Source: CAYWYR01 sp964462685 (GTDB taxonomy: Bacteria > Bacteroidota > Ignavibacteria > Kapaibacteriales > UBA2268). From it: a DNA stretch of 64,000 nucleotides. Shown piece after piece: positions 8,526-17,074 of the stretch. The notes below the pieces were generated by a model. That model worked only from the letters and a program-made list of their open reading frames with translations. It had not been told where the DNA came from and ran no database searches. The translations under genes and the position numbers were made by a program. Position 1 is the stretch's first letter, and each line of letters opens with the position of its first letter. The stretch covers positions 62,001 to 126,000 of the forward strand of contig CAYWYR010000003.1 of assembly GCA_964462685.1 (NCBI GenBank), given 5' to 3'.

Positions 8526-9836
8526 ATGAACCTACAAAAATTTACGCTTAAAGCTCAGGAAGCACTCCAAACTGCCAAGGAAATAGCACAGGGCTATAAT
8601 AATCAGGCACTTGAACCCTCCCACCTTTTTGCCGCATTATTGCAGGATACCAAAGGTGTTGTGTTTGATATAATAAAAAGAATAGGCACAGATACCGATT
8701 ATCTTCGGATAAAGATCAATGAGATGCTCGATAAGAATCCTAAAGTAGCTGGCGACTCTCAAGTATATCCCTCGAATTCATTAACCACTCTTTTTGATGA
8801 GTCAGTGAGCGAGGCTACCAAAATGAAGGATCAATATGTTTCTGTTGAGCATATACTCCTAAAAATGTCTAGCATGAAAAACGATCTCGGTGGATTATTG
8901 CGCAGCCGAGATATCACCGAAAAGAATATTCGCAAAGTACTCAAGGATATTAGAGGGGGAAGAACCGTAACAGACCAGAATCCGGAAGATAAGTATCAAG
9001 CGCTTACCAAATACGGTATTAATCTAAATGATCAAGCAAGGCTCGGCAAGATCGATCCTGTCATCGGAAGGGATGAGGAAATAAGGCGGGTCCTACAAGT
9101 ATTAGCCCGCCGTACTAAAAACAACCCTGTTCTGATAGGTGAACCAGGTGTAGGTAAAACAGCAATAGTTGAAGGTATCGCTCAAAGAATCGTTAGTGGG
9201 GATGTACCAGAAAATCTAAAGAATAAAGATGTTGTTGCCCTTGATATGGGAGCTCTTATAGCTGGAACTCAGTTCCGTGGTCAATTTGAAGAAAGACTCA
9301 AAGCCATCGTTAAAGAAGTATCTGAATCTGAGGGAGAGATAATACTATTCATAGATGAGATGCATACGCTGATTGGTGCAGGAGCCACAAGCGGAGCAAT
9401 GGACGCAGCCAATATTCTAAAACCAGCACTTGCCAGAGGCGAACTTAGAGCCATAGGCGCCACCACTTTAGATGAGTATAAAAAATATATTGAAAAAGAT
9501 GCAGCACTTGAACGTCGGTTCCAAAAAGTATATGTAGCCGAGCCAAATGTAGAAGACACGATTTCTATTCTCCGAGGCCTAAAAGAAAGATACGAAGTCC
9601 ACCATGGGGTACGTATCACCGATAGTGCACTCATTTCCGCCGCAGAGCTTTCAAACCGGTACATCACAGATAGGTTTCTCCCCGATAAAGCGATCGATCT
9701 AATTGATGAGGCGGCTTCAAAGCTTAGGATAGAGATAGACTCTATGCCGCAAGAACTTGATGAGATCGATAGAAAAATCAGACAGCTTGAAATCGAAAGA
9801 CAGGCTCTTTTGAACGAGCTAAAAGCAACTAATTAA
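8526..9836 (+). CDS. clpB: ClpB-type disaggregase, C-terminally truncated (N domain + first AAA only)
   Basis: The 436-residue product matches the first half of ClpB/Hsp104. It has the double Clp_N repeat (residues 1-145, LEPSHLF and VSVEHILLKM), then the first AAA+ domain with Walker A GEPGVGKT (205-212), Walker B ILFIDEMH (273-280), sensor GATT and ERRF arginine fingers (about 329-332). The small domain follows (RFLPDKAIDLIDEAAS), then the first turn of the coiled-coil middle domain (LDEIDRKIRQLEIERQALL), and it stops at ELKATN. Normal ClpB is about 850-870 residues; the rest of the M domain and the whole second AAA domain are absent. nth starts 8 nt after the stop, so no remnant exists. 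It may be a decayed clpB, an assembly deletion, or a genuine short single-ring form. Confidence 0.85.
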   Translation: MNLQKFTLKAQEALQTAKEIAQGYNNQALEPSHLFAALLQDTKGVVFDIIKRIGTDTDYLRIKINEMLDKNPKVAGDSQVYPSNSLTTLFDESVSEATKMKDQYVSVEHILLKMSSMKNDLGGLLRSRDITEKNIRKVLKDIRGGRTVTDQNPEDKYQALTKYGINLNDQARLGKIDPVIGRDEEIRRVLQVLARRTKNNPVLIGEPGVGKTAIVEGIAQRIVSGDVPENLKNKDVVALDMGALIAGTQFRGQFEERLKAIVKEVSESEGEIILFIDEMHTLIGAGATSGAMDAANILKPALARGELRAIGATTLDEYKKYIEKDAALERRFQKVYVAEPNVEDTISILRGLKERYEVHHGVRITDSALISAAELSNRYITDRFLPDKAIDLIDEAASKLRIEIDSMPQELDEIDRKIRQLEIERQALLNELKATN

Positions 9837-9844
9837 AGCAATCA

Positions 9845-10546
9845 ATGCCTAAAGCAAAAACTGCAACTGCCAACAGAAAGTTTCCAAAATCTATAAAAAG
9901 CCAAAAGGCCAGAATGGAAGAGGTTTTGGATATTCTTTCCCGTAGATATCCAGATGTTACGATTCAGCTGGATCATTCCAACGCTTTTGAGCTATTGATC
10001 GCTACGATGCTTTCAGCACAATGTACAGATGCGAGAGTGAATATTGTTACAAGATCACTGTTCGCGAAATACCGCACCCCGCAGGATTATATTGACGTAG
10101 AGCAGGTTGAGCTTGAAAAGGATATTTTCTCCACAGGCTTCTATAAAAATAAAGCTAAGAATATACAGGCCTGTTGCCGTAAACTAATTGAATTACATAA
10201 TTCAGAGGTGCCAGGCGATCTTAAATCTCTTATTGCCTTGGATGGAGTGGGCAGAAAAACTGCGAATGTGGTGCTTGGCCACGCCTTCGATGTGCCTGGT
10301 ATCGTGGTTGATACCCATGTTAAGCGTATATCAAACCGCCTTGGGTTTACTGAAACTGATGATGCAGTAAAGATAGAATATAAATTACAAAAACTGATTC
10401 CTTTGGAGCTATGGGTTATTTTCACTCACTACTTCATTAACCATGGCCGCAATACATGCGTTGCCCGTAAACCAAGATGCGGCAAATGTGAAATCGAGTA
10501 CTTATGTCCATCTTCAACAGTTATTAAAACAGCCGACCCGCAATAA
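9845..10546 (+). CDS. nth: Endonuclease III (DNA glycosylase/AP lyase)
   Basis: This 233-residue base-excision repair enzyme removes oxidised pyrimidines and cuts the abasic site. It carries the helix-hairpin-helix LDGVGRKTANVVLG with the catalytic Lys, the catalytic Asp in VDTHVKRISNRLG, and the 4Fe-4S cysteines with exact Cys-x6-Cys-x2-Cys-x5-Cys spacing near the C-terminus (CVARKPRCGKCEIEYLC). A Lys/Arg-rich N-terminal extension of about 20 residues precedes the usual start. It begins 8 nt after the truncated clpB, a spacing more typical of an operon than of a deletion scar. It is convergent with the TPR gene 9 bp away. Confidence 0.95.
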   Translation: MPKAKTATANRKFPKSIKSQKARMEEVLDILSRRYPDVTIQLDHSNAFELLIATMLSAQCTDARVNIVTRSLFAKYRTPQDYIDVEQVELEKDIFSTGFYKNKAKNIQACCRKLIELHNSEVPGDLKSLIALDGVGRKTANVVLGHAFDVPGIVVDTHVKRISNRLGFTETDDAVKIEYKLQKLIPLELWVIFTHYFINHGRNTCVARKPRCGKCEIEYLCPSSTVIKTADPQ

Positions 10547-10555
10547 GGATTCAGA

Positions 10556-11851
10556 TCAATATTTTCCAGTAAACTCAATTGATTCTTTAACTGACTCGAA
10601 TGTATCTGTCATCACTTGGTATTCTCCCTTCTTTCCATAAGCATAGAATACAAGGATATTATCATTCAAATTCGTAATACCTTTCTCAAGTAAATTTACA
10701 GGATCGGTAGGCCTGGATTGTGTTTCTATCAAAAACATCATAAAGTCAATACCCCCGTATTTTTTGAACTTCCTCTGTTTGATTTCATAAGTATGCATCC
10801 CCATACCTGAATACAGAGTTTCCTTTTCAAATGATTCCACTATCTCTTTGGGCGATTTACCTTTATAGTGTTTATCCAAGTCATTATAGAATACGAATTT
10901 GATACCAATAGGGGACTCATCTGGTCTGGATTTATACTTTTTTGGGATACAGTTTAATCTGGTAATACCAGCATCTTTCTTCGTGATCGCAGTCCAGTCA
11001 TCAGGTATTTTTAAAGTAAATGCCTCTTTGATATCATTTACTTTGTAGTAAGATTCCTTCCCTTTATTAGTAGCTGAGGATCCTAAGATGGTACTTATTC
11101 TCTTTGTGTCATTCTCTGCCAAATCCATCTTGCCTAATTTTTTGTAAATCTCTGATCTCTTCTTTAAATATTCTATCGAAGGATCAAGATTGATCGCTTT
11201 ACCATAACTAATAGCAGCGTTTTCCATTTTACCTGAGCTTGATAAAACATTACCTTTATGTGCGTACATTTCAGCGTTAGACAACCCTAAGGATAACGCT
11301 TTGTTTACATCTGCGAGCGAGTTTATATATTCATTCTTCTGTTTGTAGTATATACTTCTCTGATAATATGCATAAGCGTTATTATTCTCCAATTCGATGG
11401 CTTTATTAAAGTCCTTGATAGCGTTATCATCGATTGCTACAGATAACCAGGCAATTCCTCTGTTAAGATATGCCTGTGCATTCCGCGGGTTCGATTCTAT
11501 AGCTTTGTCGTAGTAAAAAATACTCTCTTCACCAGTACCTGATTCATAAAGTATAAGGCCGACTATGTTATTGATATCAGCATTATTTGGATCTGTCTCA
11601 AGATAGGCTTTAAGATCTTCCAGAGCTTTTTCTCCGTTACCAAGATTAAAGTGAGACATTCCACGCCAAAGAATCGGATCGCCCTGCTTTATCCCTTGTT
11701 GTACAGCTTTATCATATAGCTCTAAGGCCCCTTCAAAGTTTTTTGCGCGATATAAATCCGCGGCTTGTTTCATTATCGGTTGGGAGTATACCGCAACTGA
11801 TAACAGGGAACTTAAAATTAATAATGTAATAATTCTTAACATATACTTCAT
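10556..11851 (-). CDS. Exported TPR-repeat protein with unrecognised C-terminal domain
   Basis: This 431-residue protein has a signal peptide (about residues 1-23, LLILSSLLSVAVYS). Six or seven tetratricopeptide repeats follow (about residues 27-240; typical pieces are WRGMSHFNLGNGEKAL, AYLNRGIAWLSV and AEMYAHKGNVLSSSGKMENA), which form a protein-protein docking superhelix. The last 170 residues form a separate domain (LKIPDDWTAITKKD, IVESFEKETLYSGMGMH, MMFLIETQSR). Its layout, a short beta-rich fold with DW near its start, resembles PsbP-like or lipid-carrier-like domains, but that is only an impression. Monocistronic, divergent from the coiled-coil membrane protein. Location is periplasmic or outer-membrane-facing. 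Confidence 0.8.
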   Translation of the reverse strand: MKYMLRIITLLILSSLLSVAVYSQPIMKQAADLYRAKNFEGALELYDKAVQQGIKQGDPILWRGMSHFNLGNGEKALEDLKAYLETDPNNADINNIVGLILYESGTGEESIFYYDKAIESNPRNAQAYLNRGIAWLSVAIDDNAIKDFNKAIELENNNAYAYYQRSIYYKQKNEYINSLADVNKALSLGLSNAEMYAHKGNVLSSSGKMENAAISYGKAINLDPSIEYLKKRSEIYKKLGKMDLAENDTKRISTILGSSATNKGKESYYKVNDIKEAFTLKIPDDWTAITKKDAGITRLNCIPKKYKSRPDESPIGIKFVFYNDLDKHYKGKSPKEIVESFEKETLYSGMGMHTYEIKQRKFKKYGGIDFMMFLIETQSRPTDPVNLLEKGITNLNDNILVFYAYGKKGEYQVMTDTFESVKESIEFTGKY

Positions 11852-11917
11852 ATTTATTGATCAGATTCGTTATTAATACGTAAACCAACTCTATATGGTT
11901 AATCCACCGATCAACTT

Positions 11918-12733
11918 ATGACAAATAAATACTTAGTTCTTGCTCTTCTGCTCTTTTGTGGGATAAATACTTATTCCCAATCCGATAGCAGTATAATCCT
12001 ATCTAACGATTCTGCTGAACAGCTTACTTCCGATATCAGACTTCTCAATCTTCAGTTAGCTACCATTATTGAACAGAACGATTCGCTCACCGAGTTCAAT
12101 AATAAGCTCATCTCAAATAATTATATGCTGAACAACAAGCTGAAAGCTGAAAGATTCAGAGGCGAGTTGTTCGATGGAATCCTCTCAGAGCAGACTATGA
12201 GGTTTGTTTTTATGATGCTTCTGATCACTATAACCGGTGCTGTAATTGTGATCTATGCAGTGCGGGACAAAGGCAAACAGCTGGAGAGAAGATTTAACAA
12301 AGGCTTGGATGATATTACCAAAGCGAGTGTAAAAGGTACCAAGAGGCAAGTAAAACTTGAGGAAGAGCTCTTTACTTCACTGGCCAATATTAACTTTTCG
12401 TTAGGTAGGCAGTACTCCCACGATCATAACTACCTAGCAGCTGTCAATTACAGCTTGAAATCCGCGGATTTTATCCACAAAACTATAATTGATGATAAAG
12501 GAAATCCCAAAGACGGCTCATCTGGCATATCGATCAGGCTCTTAAGTCTTCTCATTACAGTACTTAGTTATATTGATTCGATACCAAGAACAAAAGAGGG
12601 AATAGAGAGCTATAGATCCCTTTTCCCTGATCTTATGGATTCTTTAGAAGAACTTACCCGAAGCCCTATAGCGGAATTGAACGCACAGGCCTCTGTCATC
12701 AGGGCTAAACTGATCGAGCTGGAAAAGCTATAA
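11918..12733 (+). CDS. Membrane-anchored coiled-coil protein, unknown function
   Basis: The 271-residue product has a signal peptide (LVLALLLFCGINTYS, cleavage near residue 20). A periplasmic helix/coiled coil (about residues 33-80, Leu/Asn/Glu heptads) follows, then one transmembrane helix (FVFMMLLITITGAVIVIYA, about 94-113). The cytoplasmic part starts with a basic helix (GKQLERRFNKGLDDI) and continues as helical repeats resembling TPR-like bundles (ANINFSLGRQYSHDHNYLAAVNYSLKSA). A periplasmic coiled coil wired through one helix to a helical cytoplasmic domain suggests a scaffold or sensor; no family is recognised. It is monocistronic and ends next to the bidirectional hairpin at 12739. Confidence 0.7.
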   Translation: MTNKYLVLALLLFCGINTYSQSDSSIILSNDSAEQLTSDIRLLNLQLATIIEQNDSLTEFNNKLISNNYMLNNKLKAERFRGELFDGILSEQTMRFVFMMLLITITGAVIVIYAVRDKGKQLERRFNKGLDDITKASVKGTKRQVKLEEELFTSLANINFSLGRQYSHDHNYLAAVNYSLKSADFIHKTIIDDKGNPKDGSSGISIRLLSLLITVLSYIDSIPRTKEGIESYRSLFPDLMDSLEELTRSPIAELNAQASVIRAKLIELEKL

Positions 12734-12768
12734 AAAAAAGCCTTGGTGTAATTATTACAACCAAGGCT
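12732..12768 (-). terminator. Intrinsic terminator of the ffh-rpsP operon
   Basis: A 9-bp perfect stem AGCCTTGGT/ACCAAGGCT (12739-12747 with 12760-12768) is followed on the minus strand by eight U (A-run at 12732-12739). It lies 28 nt past the rpsP stop. The U-tract serves the minus strand; the plus-strand gene next door may use the same stem. Confidence 0.85.
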
Positions 12769-12795
12769 ATAGTTTCTTGACTTTTTAAGGAAGAA

Positions 12796-13236
12796 TCATC
12801 CTTCTTCAGCCGGCGCCTCAGCTTCCGCTGGAGCTTCTTCTGTTTCAGGTTCTGCAGCTGCTTTCGCTTTCTCTTCCGCTTTCTTCTTTCTGTTTTCTTT
12901 TTGCTTAAAGTATCTAGCGTTGGCGTTTTCTTTATGCTTTTCTACTTTTTCGGCTATCTCTTCTTCAGAAACTCCTTTTCCTTGAAGGAATCTTTCGAGA
13001 AGTACACCTTCGTAGCTTAGGATTCTTTTTACTGTATCGGTAGGTTGCGCGCCCACACCTAACCAGTATATTGATCTTTCACGATCAACTGATGCAGTAG
13101 AAGGAGAAGTGTTAGGGTCGAAGTGACCTATTCTCTCTATGTAAGCACCGTCTCTTCGTGCTTTCTGATCCACGATAACTATATCGTAAACCGGGTGATG
13201 GATACGGCCTTTACGGCGTAATCTGATTTTAACCAT
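12796..13236 (-). CDS. rpsP: 30S ribosomal protein S16
   Basis: This 146-residue ribosomal protein opens with the S16 signature MVKIRLRRKGRIHHPVYDIV and DGAYIERIGHFDP. The core (about residues 1-90) is normal. After it come about 55 residues: a Lys-rich helix, then a low-complexity Ala/Glu/Pro tail ending APAEAEAPAEEG, an extension common in Bacteroidota-like S16 and absent from E. coli. It follows ffh by 71 nt on the same strand and ends at a strong terminator. The usual downstream partners rimM, trmD and rplS are not here. Confidence 0.96.
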   Translation of the reverse strand: MVKIRLRRKGRIHHPVYDIVIVDQKARRDGAYIERIGHFDPNTSPSTASVDRERSIYWLGVGAQPTDTVKRILSYEGVLLERFLQGKGVSEEEIAEKVEKHKENANARYFKQKENRKKKAEEKAKAAAEPETEEAPAEAEAPAEEG

Positions 13237-13307
13237 TTTATTATAGGTTTATTATGTGTAACAATTGATAATTGTCTTGTATGGCATTTCAGCCAGCAAT
13301 TATGGTT

Positions 13308-14678
13308 TTATTTCTTTTTTCTGCCCATTCTACCGCCCATACCTGGCATTTTGCCTAAAGCGCCTAAGCCAGACATCAGACGGGATTTCTTACCCTGCGT
13401 CATCATCTTCATCATCTTGTTCATCTCATCAAACTGCTTCAGAAGCCTGTTAACATCTTGTACACTTCTACCGCATCCCTTAGCGATTCGCATACGCCTA
13501 GAACCGTTGATGATTTTTGGGTTATTTCTTTCGGATTTTGTCATAGAGTGAATGATAGACTCAACTTTTGTGAAAGCTCTGTCATCTACTTCTAAGTTTT
13601 TCATTCCCTTATCCATTCCCGGCAGTAAACCAAGCAGGTCTTTCAGGGAACCCATCTTTTTAATCATACCCAGCTGATCGAGGAAATCATCGAGAGAGAA
13701 CTGATTTTTACGGATCTTCTCTTCAAGTTTTTGAGCTTCCTCTTTGTCTATCTGTGCTTCAGCTTTCTCCACTAGGGTAAGTATATCACCCATACCAAGG
13801 ATACGAGAAGCTATCCTCTCCGGATGGAACGGTTCCAGAGCGTCAGATTTCTCACCAGTACCGACAAATTTAATCGGCTTACCAACAACCGATAGAACCG
13901 ATAGGGCAGCACCACCGCGAGTATCACCGTCAAGTTTGGTAAGTACAACGCCTGTAAGCTCTAATCTATCATGGAATGCCTTAGCTGTATTGACCGCATC
14001 TTGGCCTATCATTGCGTCACAGACAAAAAGAGTCTCTGTTGGCTCTAGCCCCTTTGCAAGACCCTCAACTTCTGCCATCATCTTTTCGTCAATTGTCAAG
14101 CGGCCAGCCGTATCGACTATTACAGTATCTCTGGAGAACTTCTTAGCATAGGCTACTGCTTTTTCCGCTATATCAAGAGCGTCCATATTTCCTTCTTCGG
14201 TGAAGACAGGGATCTTGTTCTCTTTACCTAACTGGATAAGCTGATCTATTGCGGCTGGGCGGTAGATATCACAGGCTACAAGTAGTGGCTGTCGGCCTTT
14301 CTTGCGGAGATTACGTGCGAGTTTACCACAGAATGTTGTTTTACCGGAACCTTGAAGTCCTGCAACAAGGATTACAGTAGGGGGTTGAGGGCTTGTAAGA
14401 AGCTCACTTCTTTTACTGCCCATTAGCTCCACTAACTCATCATGAACTATCTTAACTATGAGTTGATCGGGACGAAGCTTACCTTTAACCTCTGTTCCGA
14501 GAGCTTTTTCCTTAACATCATCGGTGAATTTCTTAGCTACTTTAAGATTAACGTCAGCTTCTATTAAAGCTTTCCGTACATCTTTTAGTGCCGCGTCAAT
14601 ATTATCTTCCGATATTGTTGCCTGGCCTCTGAATCTCTTCAGGGACTGCTCTAATTTTTCCTGTAAACTCTCAAACAT
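13308..14678 (-). CDS. ffh: Signal recognition particle protein Ffh
   Basis: This 456-residue GTPase binds 4.5S RNA and signal sequences and delivers ribosomes to FtsY. It has the N domain (1-85), the G domain with G1 GLQGSGKTTFCGKL, G3 DTAGRLTIDEK and G4 TKLDGDTRGGAALS, and the Met-rich M domain from about 325 (MIKKMGSLKDLLGLLPG, RIAKGCGRSVQDVN, MNKMMKMMTQGKKSR). The C-terminus is Gly/Lys/Met-rich (MGGRMGRKKK). Full length. A near-perfect Bacteroidota promoter lies 41 bp upstream; rpsP is the second gene of the operon. Confidence 0.97.
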   Translation of the reverse strand: MFESLQEKLEQSLKRFRGQATISEDNIDAALKDVRKALIEADVNLKVAKKFTDDVKEKALGTEVKGKLRPDQLIVKIVHDELVELMGSKRSELLTSPQPPTVILVAGLQGSGKTTFCGKLARNLRKKGRQPLLVACDIYRPAAIDQLIQLGKENKIPVFTEEGNMDALDIAEKAVAYAKKFSRDTVIVDTAGRLTIDEKMMAEVEGLAKGLEPTETLFVCDAMIGQDAVNTAKAFHDRLELTGVVLTKLDGDTRGGAALSVLSVVGKPIKFVGTGEKSDALEPFHPERIASRILGMGDILTLVEKAEAQIDKEEAQKLEEKIRKNQFSLDDFLDQLGMIKKMGSLKDLLGLLPGMDKGMKNLEVDDRAFTKVESIIHSMTKSERNNPKIINGSRRMRIAKGCGRSVQDVNRLLKQFDEMNKMMKMMTQGKKSRLMSGLGALGKMPGMGGRMGRKKK

Positions 14679-14718
14679 CTGATATCTGGATATACTAAGT
14701 GATGGAAAAGTATGACTA

Positions 14719-14750
14719 CAAATTTAACAAGTATCTATCAGTATAGCAAA
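14719..14750 (-). promoter_or_regulatory. Bacteroidota-type promoter for ffh-rpsP
   Basis: On the minus strand TTTG (14750-14747), exactly 20 nt, then TAAATTTG (14726-14719) match the -33 TTTG / -7 TAnnTTTG consensus at every fixed base. The -7 box is 40 bp before the ffh ATG. The same two boxes with the same spacing precede tRNA-Ser. Confidence 0.75.
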
Positions 14751-14775
14751 CCGAATAATAAACTATAAAACTGAT

Positions 14776-15168
14776 TTAAGTCTCTTCAGCGATTATCTTT
14801 TCTGCTGTGCCACGAATATTCAAATAAAATGAATGACCTATCTCGTAAAAACTCTTTACTACCAATGCCAATAGATAATGAAAAAGGATAAACAAAAGCC
14901 ATGTGAAGGGCAGAGCACCTATTCCGAGATTATCTTGATAGAAAATAAATTTGTGGGAATCATCAAGAAGGCTGCTTCCAAAAATCGTATCAATAGTTTC
15001 CACTATCAAAAACCAGGCATTTAGATAACCCGCCGAATCCTGAAAAATAATATCGAATATTATCATAAGGGTAACTGAAAACGCAGCTATATACCTTTTC
15101 TTTATATAGCGATGAGCAATACGTAATCTGAATTTCTTTTTCTCAGGCTTTTCCCTTATAGTATCCAA
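14776..15168 (-). CDS. Small membrane protein, unknown function
   Basis: The 130-residue product has a basic cytoplasmic N-terminus (KPEKKKFRLRIAHRYIKKR) followed by two to three hydrophobic helices (YIAAFSVTLMIIFDIIF; LPFTWLLFILFHYLLALVV). The start must be TTG at 15168, because the first ATG is 35 codons in and inside the first helix; a GGGAG Shine-Dalgarno-like sequence lies 8 nt before the TTG. It begins 1 nt after the stop of the EEP lipoprotein gene, so it is the last gene of the proline dehydrogenase operon. No family recognised. Confidence 0.65.
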   Translation of the reverse strand: MDTIREKPEKKKFRLRIAHRYIKKRYIAAFSVTLMIIFDIIFQDSAGYLNAWFLIVETIDTIFGSSLLDDSHKFIFYQDNLGIGALPFTWLLFILFHYLLALVVKSFYEIGHSFYLNIRGTAEKIIAEET

Positions 15169-15169
15169 T

Positions 15170-16051
15170 TCAAATACTCCCTAACCAAAATGTAGCTACC
15201 ACGGGGCAGTGATCCGATATCTTTCTTGCCGTGACCTCATTCATACTTGAATAGAAATCATATACAAAAAGACTTTGATCTAGATAGATTCTGTACATTG
15301 CAGGGCTAAGAGCTATATGATCTATCATATCCCAATCAGGATTCTTACAGCTTTCAAGCGAATCAGTCAAAAATCTAAGCCTTGAAGATAATTCCGATAT
15401 ATTTGTCGATTTGCGATTAGGGTTGTCATTCATATCACCGACTATCATAAAATTATACTTGCCAGCGGATATCATGGAATCTACATATCTGGAAACAGCT
15501 GCTGATTGCTTTCTCCTTAATTCAAAACTCAGTTCACGTTTCTCAGGGGTATCGTCATACCTGCTGGTTGATTTAAAGTGAACCGACATCAGCTCGAAAT
15601 CCTTTCCGGCTTTGGAGGCATTGATAAGAAGACCCGGTCTAGTTCTTCCCTCCATCACATTTACAGGCATATACAGCGATATTTCGTCTATATTCACATT
15701 TGTTCTATGGATTATAGCATTATCCTGCGGGGCTTCTGTGTCGATCATTTTATAATCATACCCATCAAGATACTTAATAATCTTACGGAGCGAATTCTCA
15801 TTTTCAATCTCTTGTAAGGCGAGCACGTCCGCTTCAAGAAGTTCTATAATATTCGCAATGTTTTTATGATCAGAATCAGTCCTGTCAATTCTATCATCAT
15901 ACCCATCGCCGAGCCATGCTATATTAAATGTTCCCACAGTAAGCACAGAGTCAGCCGGTAGGGTAGAGCTTCTGAACATGCTGTCTGTACTGTTCTCAGT
16001 AGCACATGCACTTATAAGCAGCAGGCTTATCGAATATAAAATGTACTTCAT
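15170..16051 (-). CDS. Endonuclease/exonuclease/phosphatase-family lipoprotein
   Basis: This 293-residue protein has a lipoprotein signal (YSISLLLISAC, Cys at 16), so it is membrane-anchored outside the cytoplasm. The EEP fold is shown by GTFNIAWLG (Asn), VLALQEIEN (metal-binding Glu), SVHFKS (His), IVGDMNDNPN (Asp/Asn) and the C-terminal SDHCPVVATF (Asp-His catalytic pair). All key residues are present, so it should be an active metal-dependent phosphodiesterase; the substrate could be DNA, a phospholipid head group or another phosphoester. It sits 1 nt behind the proline dehydrogenase gene. Confidence 0.85.
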   Translation of the reverse strand: MKYILYSISLLLISACATENSTDSMFRSSTLPADSVLTVGTFNIAWLGDGYDDRIDRTDSDHKNIANIIELLEADVLALQEIENENSLRKIIKYLDGYDYKMIDTEAPQDNAIIHRTNVNIDEISLYMPVNVMEGRTRPGLLINASKAGKDFELMSVHFKSTSRYDDTPEKRELSFELRRKQSAAVSRYVDSMISAGKYNFMIVGDMNDNPNRKSTNISELSSRLRFLTDSLESCKNPDWDMIDHIALSPAMYRIYLDQSLFVYDFYSSMNEVTARKISDHCPVVATFWLGSI

Positions 16052-16052
16052 C

Positions 16053-16949
16053 TCATTTCCAAAATTGTAAAAAACTTTTAGCGATAGTTTTAGCCATCTC
16101 TGGGTTTTCGTTAAATCTTCTTATCGAATAACCATACCAGTCTTTACCGAAAGGTACGTATATCCTGACGTCATGGTTTTTTAGCAGTTCATCACGTTTG
16201 CTTTCCCTAACACCCAACAGCATCTGAAACTCATATTGCTCTTTACTTATATTGTTGTCCGATAAGAATTTTTCCGCATGTTCAAGTAGATCTTCATCAT
16301 GAGTTGCTATGCCTACATAATATCCGTAATCGAACATTTTCTCAAGTAGCAGTTTGTAGTTATCCTGGACTTTTGAAAAATCTTTATCAGAGATTTCAGG
16401 GCTTTCAACATAAATCCCTTTGCAAAGCCTTGTATTCGGTTTATAATCCTTCAAGCTTTCAATATCACTCATTGATCTTTTAAGATAAGCTTGGATAACG
16501 AAACCGATATTATCATAACCTGATTCTCTGACTTTCTTATAGTAATCCAGGGTATCTGTTGTGAACGGCGAATTCTCCATATCAAGCCGTACAAATATGC
16601 CTTTAGAGTGTGCATAGGCTACGATTTCGAAAATATTCTCATAACCAAAATCTTTGTCGATACCCATACCTACACTAGTGGGTTTTACAGATAGATAGGT
16701 CTGCATCCCTTCAGATTCAATGGCATCGAGAACCATTTTCTGCATTGCAGTTTCTTTTAAGGCCTGACCTTTACTCGTTACATATTCTCCGAGCACATCA
16801 ATTGTGGTCACACCGCCAGCCTTCGCATAATTTTGGGTCACTCTGACCGCATCGGTAATTTCTTCACCAGCGATATACTTTGATGCGAATAATTTAACTA
16901 TTGGTTTAGGAACCAAAGGAAGTGTTTTTACTATCAGTTTATCAAGCAT
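16053..16949 (-). CDS. Proline dehydrogenase
   Basis: This 298-residue single-domain PRODH is an FAD enzyme that oxidises proline to pyrroline-5-carboxylate. The (beta-alpha)8 barrel features are DMENSPFTTDT, GFVIQAYLKRS, RLCKGIYVESP, YVGIATHDEDL and the C-terminal YVPFGKDWYGYSIRRFNENPEM, whose Tyr/Arg-Arg/Glu contact the proline. The length matches stand-alone bacterial PRODHs rather than PutA fusions. No P5C dehydrogenase gene is near. First gene of a three-gene operon with the EEP lipoprotein and the small membrane protein. Confidence 0.9.
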   Translation of the reverse strand: MLDKLIVKTLPLVPKPIVKLFASKYIAGEEITDAVRVTQNYAKAGGVTTIDVLGEYVTSKGQALKETAMQKMVLDAIESEGMQTYLSVKPTSVGMGIDKDFGYENIFEIVAYAHSKGIFVRLDMENSPFTTDTLDYYKKVRESGYDNIGFVIQAYLKRSMSDIESLKDYKPNTRLCKGIYVESPEISDKDFSKVQDNYKLLLEKMFDYGYYVGIATHDEDLLEHAEKFLSDNNISKEQYEFQMLLGVRESKRDELLKNHDVRIYVPFGKDWYGYSIRRFNENPEMAKTIAKSFLQFWK

Positions 16950-17011
16950 ACATGATAATTATAAAGGTTTTTACAGAAATGGACAATCCAAGATAAAGTT
17001 ATCCGGTGTTG

Positions 17012-17052
17012 ATACAAAAAGAAACAGACCCCTATTTGAGTAGAGGTCTGTT
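17012..17052 (-). terminator. Intrinsic terminator after the metalloprotease gene
   Basis: An inverted repeat AACAGACC...GGTCTGTT (17023-17030 with 17045-17052) extends, with one mismatch, by CTA/TAG. On the minus strand it is followed by TTTCTTTTTG. It lies 22 nt past the stop of the metalloprotease gene. Confidence 0.8.
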
Positions 17053-17074
17053 ATAGTTTACGATATTAATGTGT

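Noticed and set aside
9281..9667. A 128-codon minus-strand frame inside the clpB-like gene
   Set aside because: Serine/Ala-rich shadow of a well conserved AAA+ domain on the other strand.
13744..14151. A 135-codon plus-strand frame inside ffh
   Set aside because: Opposite-strand shadow of the Ffh GTPase domain.
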